NCBI RefSeq assembly: GCF_001718195.1
Contig: NZ_MCNV01000001.1
Span: 434,001-498,000 of the forward strand
Direction: 5' to 3'
Length of the DNA stretch: 64,000 nucleotides
From: Paraburkholderia nodosa
GTDB lineage: Bacteria; Pseudomonadota; Gammaproteobacteria; Burkholderiales; Burkholderiaceae
The notes under the pieces are model-generated. The model saw only the letters and a program-made list of their open reading frames with translations, searched no databases and had not been told where the DNA came from. The translations under genes and the position numbers were made by a program. This document shows, one piece after another, positions 60,820 to 64,000 of the stretch. The stretch's first letter is position 1. Every line of letters starts with the position of its first letter.

Positions 60820-62532
60820 ATGATCGACTATCAGACGCTGACCTTCGACTACGCGCGATGCAGCGAACAAACTCCGGACGCCGCCGTGTGCGTGCGTCCG
60901 GTCGTGGTGGTCGGCGCGGGGCCAGTGGGTCTCGCGACGGCCATCGACCTCGCGCGGCAAGGTGTACCGGTGGTGCTAGTCGACGACGACTGCACGCTTT
61001 CCACGGGCTCGCGCGCCATCTGCTTTTCCAAGCGCTCGCTCGATATCTTCGACCGCCTCGGCTGCGGCGACCGCATGGTCGAAAAGGGCGTGAGCTGGAA
61101 CGTCGGCAAGGTGTTCCGCAAGGACGAACTCGTCTACACGTTCAACCTGCTGCCCGAAAGCGGCCATCATCGGCCGGCTTTCGTGAATCTTCAGCAGTAC
61201 TATGTGGAAGGCTACCTGCTCGAACGTGCGCAGGCGTTGCCGAACCTCGAAATCCGCTGGAAAAACAAGGTGACGGGCGTCGCGCAGCATGGCACGCCGG
61301 GCGCCGCCGATGCGCACGTCGCGCTCGAAATCGAAACGCCCGACGGCCCATACACGCTGCTCGCGCGCTACGTCGTGGCCGCCGACGGCTCGCGCAGCCC
61401 GCTGCGCAAACTGCTCGGCCTCGACAGCCACGGCCGCACCTTCAAGGACCGCTTCCTGATCGCCGACGTGAAGATGGAAGCGGACTTCCCCACCGAACGC
61501 TGGTTCTGGTTCGATCCGCCGTTCCATCCGAACCAGTCGGTGCTGCTGCATCGCCAGCCCGACAACGTCTGGCGCATCGACTTCCAGCTCGGCTGGGACG
61601 CCGACCCGGTGCTCGAAAAAACGCCCGAGCGCGTGATTCCGCGCGTGCGCGCGCTGCTCGGGCCCGACGTGAAGTTCGAGCTGGAGTGGGTGAGCATCTA
61701 CACGTTCTCGTGTCTGCGCATGGACAGCTTCCGCCAGGGCAACGTGCTGTTCGCGGGCGACTCGGCGCATCTGGTTTCGCCGTTCGGCGCGCGCGGTGCG
61801 AATAGCGGCTTCCAGGACGGCGAGAACCTCGCATGGAAGCTCGCGATGGTGCTGGAGAACCACGCGCCCGACGCGCTGCTCGACACCTACGCGAGCGAGC
61901 GCGAATATGCAGCCGACGAAAACATCCGCAACTCCACGCGCTCGACCGACTTCATCACGCCCAAGAGCGCGGTGAGCCGCGTGTTCCGCGACGCCGTGCT
62001 CACGCTCGCCCGCGAGCATGCGTTTGCGCGGCAACTCGTGAACAGCGGCCGGCTTTCCGTGCCGGCGGTGTTGCGCGAATCGACCTTGAACACGCCCGAC
62101 GAAGAGACGTTCGACGGCCAGATGGAGCCAGGCGCTTCGTGCGTAGACGCGCCGGTGCAAAACGCAGCGGGCGGCGAAAGCTGGCTGCTCGCGCATCTGG
62201 GCGACCAGTTCGCGGGCCTCGTGTTCAGCCGCGCGGGCTCGGCCTTCGATACCGCGACGCTCGACACGCTGCAGGCGCTCTCGCGTTCCGCGGTGCCGCT
62301 CAAGTTCGTGGTGATGCTCGAAGGCAACGCGGCTGTGCCCGCGGGTCTGCCTGCATCGACCGCGGTGCTGCGCGACGTGCACGGGCTGGCGGCGCAGCGC
62401 TACGGCGCGCAGGACGGCGCGTTCTATCTGATTCGTCCGGACCAGCACGTGAGCGCGCGCTGGCGGCGCGCCGATGCGGCGCGCGTGCAGAGCGCGCTCA
62501 AGCGGGCGCTGTGCGTGCAAGGCACGGCATAG
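60820..62532 (+). CDS. FAD-dependent aromatic hydroxylase
   Basis: 570-residue group A flavin monooxygenase of the PHBH fold, MhpA/UbiH-like. Motifs are GxGxxG in VVVVGAGPVGLATAIDL (residue about 30), the DG motif VVAADGSRSPLRKLL, and the GD motif FAGDSAHLVSPFGARGANSGFQDGENLAWKL (in two parts). A C-terminal thioredoxin-like region as in MhpA is suggested by LLAHLGDQFAGLVFSR and RYGAQDGAFYLIRPDQHVSARWR. It would hydroxylate an aromatic substrate with NAD(P)H and oxygen. CAGGAGA precedes the ATG. It is 37 bases after the MBL gene. Confidence 0.9.
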   Translation: MIDYQTLTFDYARCSEQTPDAAVCVRPVVVVGAGPVGLATAIDLARQGVPVVLVDDDCTLSTGSRAICFSKRSLDIFDRLGCGDRMVEKGVSWNVGKVFRKDELVYTFNLLPESGHHRPAFVNLQQYYVEGYLLERAQALPNLEIRWKNKVTGVAQHGTPGAADAHVALEIETPDGPYTLLARYVVAADGSRSPLRKLLGLDSHGRTFKDRFLIADVKMEADFPTERWFWFDPPFHPNQSVLLHRQPDNVWRIDFQLGWDADPVLEKTPERVIPRVRALLGPDVKFELEWVSIYTFSCLRMDSFRQGNVLFAGDSAHLVSPFGARGANSGFQDGENLAWKLAMVLENHAPDALLDTYASEREYAADENIRNSTRSTDFITPKSAVSRVFRDAVLTLAREHAFARQLVNSGRLSVPAVLRESTLNTPDEETFDGQMEPGASCVDAPVQNAAGGESWLLAHLGDQFAGLVFSRAGSAFDTATLDTLQALSRSAVPLKFVVMLEGNAAVPAGLPASTAVLRDVHGLAAQRYGAQDGAFYLIRPDQHVSARWRRADAARVQSALKRALCVQGTA

Positions 62533-62550
62533 AGGAACGAGGAGGCAACC

Positions 62551-62781
62551 ATGCTGAACACCCAACCGAATCTGGCAAGACCGGACGACTTTTATGAAGC
62601 GCTGATCGACATGCATCGCGATCTCGACGAGGCGCAGAGTCAATCTGTCAATGCGCAGTTGATCCTGCTGCTCGCGAACCACATCGGCGAGCACGAAACG
62701 CTGATGCAAGCGCTTCGCTTCGCGCGCGCAGGCGTGAGCGCGCCGGCGAGCAACGGCGACACGGGAAAACTTGCGGCGTGA
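62551..62781 (+). CDS. DUF2783 family protein
   Basis: 76 residues. The family pattern is clear: RPDDFYEALIDMHRDLDEAQSQSVNAQLILLLANHIGEHETLMQALRFAR, read here in parts over residues 10-59. All-helical and small, with no cysteine or signal peptide. DUF2783 genes are commonly found beside aromatic hydroxylase genes; the role is unknown, possibly a helper of the flavoenzyme. GAGGAGG precedes the ATG and the gap to the FAD gene is 18 bases. Confidence 0.85.
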   Translation: MLNTQPNLARPDDFYEALIDMHRDLDEAQSQSVNAQLILLLANHIGEHETLMQALRFARAGVSAPASNGDTGKLAA

Positions 62782-62811
62782 AAGCCTGAAAGAGACGGAT
62801 AGCGTTGACAC

Positions 62812-62843
62812 ATGCGGCCAGTGCGAACTGGCCGCATTTATTT
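62812..62843 (+). terminator. Terminator of the MBL/FAD/DUF2783 operon
   Basis: A perfect 11-base stem (ATGCGGCCAGT at 62812-62822 with 62827-62837, loop GCGA) is followed by TTATTT. Confidence 0.85.
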
Positions 62844-63097
62844 ACGTCACGCAATTCACAGCCCATTTGCAGCACTTCTCGCGCAAGCAATCGTTTGCGC
62901 TTGCAATGCGCGCATGACACACCGGCGCACAGGCTTGCGCTAACGCCTTTCGGCTCGCTTTCCACGCGTGCCATCTATGCAAGCTGATTCAAGAACACCT
63001 TGGGAAACGCCGTAAACGCGGCACATAGCACTCACTTCGCAAACGCATAGATAGTCAGACAAATGCGGGCGATGAAATCGTTTTCCGGGGATACAAC
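62844..63097. other. Gene-free interval before the last regulator
   Basis: No gene, convincing promoter or repeat is seen. Short GCAAGC/GCTTGC repeats near 62885 look incidental. Confidence 0.4.
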
Positions 63098-64000
63098 TTG
63101 AATCGCAGCAGTCAAACATGGTCGCGTACGGCGGCGCCGGGCGAGATCATTTATTCGGAAGGCTTTGCAGGCGAACGGTTGATCTTCGTGATCGCCGACG
63201 GCAAGGTCGAAATCTCCACCCGTTGCGATGACAAGAAAGTCGTCATGGCCACGCTCGGACGCGGCGAATTTTTCGGCGAGACGGCGCTGCTCGGTGCGGA
63301 ACCACGATCGAACACGGCGAAAGCGCTGAGCTTTTGCCAGCTGACCGTCGTGCCGGCGACTCTAATCGAAGAGGAACTCGAACGCGTCACGCCGATGCTG
63401 CGCCATGTGGTGCGCACGCTCACGCGGCGCGTCAAGGCGAAGGACGATCTGCTCGCCACCTACACCCATGCCGACTTCATGCCGGGCGTACTGTCGTACG
63501 CGCATGTGCTCGCGCTGATCGCAGGGGCGAGCGATCGCGCCGAAGGCGGCGATACCTGGTCGCGACAGGGCGCGAGTGGTGCCGAAGTGAGCGTGCCGCT
63601 CGCCGACGTCGTGCAGAAATGCCGTGCCGTGGCCGGCCATTCTCGTCCGCATGTGATGGCCATGCTCCGGCGCATGGAGAAGCTCAATCTCGTCGCGATG
63701 CAAAGCGGGCAGGCCACGCATCTCGCCAACAATGCGGCAGCGGCAGAAGGCGCGTTGGGCCGCCAGCTGGTGACGTTCGACCCCGTACGCATCGTGGAGC
63801 GCGCGACGCAGGTCGCAGACAGCGATCTCGATGTGTCGATCAACAGCGAACTCGAACTGATCGAGCTGGGCGATCTCGAAGCGCTGATCGGCGTGGAGCG
63901 CAAGGTCATTCTCAACAAGCTCTCGCACGCCGAAATCGCCGATGAGGTCTTCGCGTTCCGCAAGTCGAAGGTGCTGAACTTCGTCGAGCAAAAGGGCGTG
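63098..64000 (+). CDS. Cyclic-nucleotide-domain regulator (C-terminus outside window)
   Basis: At least 301 residues, open to the window edge. The N-terminal cNMP-binding domain (about 12-110) has GEIIYSEGFAGERLIFVIADGKVEI in part and GRGEFFGETALLGAEPRS. A central helix-turn-helix-like region is VSVPLADVVQKCRAVAGHSRPHVMAMLRRMEKLNLV in two helices (about 167-205). About 75 or more residues follow with LELIELGDLEALIGVERKVILNKL, which is longer than in ordinary Crp proteins. The start is TTG at 63098 after CCGGGGA; no in-frame ATG fits. The extra C-terminal part is not recognised. Confidence 0.7.
   Translation, partial: MNRSSQTWSRTAAPGEIIYSEGFAGERLIFVIADGKVEISTRCDDKKVVMATLGRGEFFGETALLGAEPRSNTAKALSFCQLTVVPATLIEEELERVTPMLRHVVRTLTRRVKAKDDLLATYTHADFMPGVLSYAHVLALIAGASDRAEGGDTWSRQGASGAEVSVPLADVVQKCRAVAGHSRPHVMAMLRRMEKLNLVAMQSGQATHLANNAAAAEGALGRQLVTFDPVRIVERATQVADSDLDVSINSELELIELGDLEALIGVERKVILNKLSHAEIADEVFAFRKSKVLNFVEQKGV

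Noticed and set aside
60976-62811. 611-codon frame antisense to the FAD hydroxylase gene
   Set aside because: Opposite an evident flavoenzyme with all three FAD motifs; composition is typical of shadow frames.

Overview
The window reads as a stretch of the chromosome of a Burkholderiales bacterium, most likely Paraburkholderia or Burkholderia. The evidence is high G+C content, dense short-spaced operons with ATGA overlaps, dispersed hopanoid genes (hpnN, hpnM, hpnH, ispH, hpnC, hpnB, hpnA), a DUF3138-type porin inside a putrescine operon, and a complete gamma-glutamyl-putrescine pathway. No rRNA, tRNA, insertion sequence, phage gene or CRISPR array was seen. Two genes run off the edges: hpnN at the left and a cyclic-nucleotide-domain regulator at the right.

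Layout. 1-3.2 kb: divergent hpnN (RND-type hopanoid transporter) and hpnM. 3.2-8.1 kb: a sensor kinase/NarL-type regulator pair facing a CstA-family transporter and its small YbdD-like partner, with repeated 8-mers between them. 8.3-10.3 kb: a secreted beta-propeller protein. 10.4-16.8 kb: the main hopanoid block, ispH-hpnH on the minus strand, hpnC-hpnB on the plus strand and hpnA on the minus strand, with an alanine-rich unknown protein between. 16.9-25 kb: mixed single genes (acylphosphatase, egtD, EamA/RarD permease, Mpo1-like protein, Crp/Fnr regulator, HAD phosphatase, dienelactone hydrolase fusion, secreted nuclease, two small unknowns). 25.2-27.8 kb: rubrerythrin / cysteine-rich Fe-S protein / DUF3501 operon. 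27.8-30.8 kb: a GNAT gene divergent from a MocR regulator, and an aldo/keto reductase.

30.9-46.5 kb is a putrescine island. puuD-puuA-spuC-potF-potG-potH-potI-DUF3138 porin-puuB-puuB lie in one direction. The XRE/cupin regulator gene and puuC lie in the other, across a 930-base AT-rich control region. Together they encode an outer-membrane channel (inferred), a PotFGHI importer, gamma-glutamylation, oxidation, dehydrogenation and hydrolysis toward GABA, plus a direct transamination route.

46.5-49.9 kb: a MarR/DHA2 efflux pair with a clear palindromic operator, an AEC carrier and a glycine-zipper lipoprotein. 49.9-56.3 kb: a CUT1-type sugar importer split into two divergent halves (binding protein and permeases left; SDR, ATPase and RpiR regulator right), with a matched pair of operator-like sites between. 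56.3-62.8 kb: two tandem IclR paralogues with a P450, divergent from an MBL-fold protein / FAD hydroxylase / DUF2783 operon; an IclR-like palindrome abuts a consensus -35 box. The strongest leads are the MBL-fold protein whose second metal site is gone, the porin in the putrescine operon, and several previously unlisted operator candidates.
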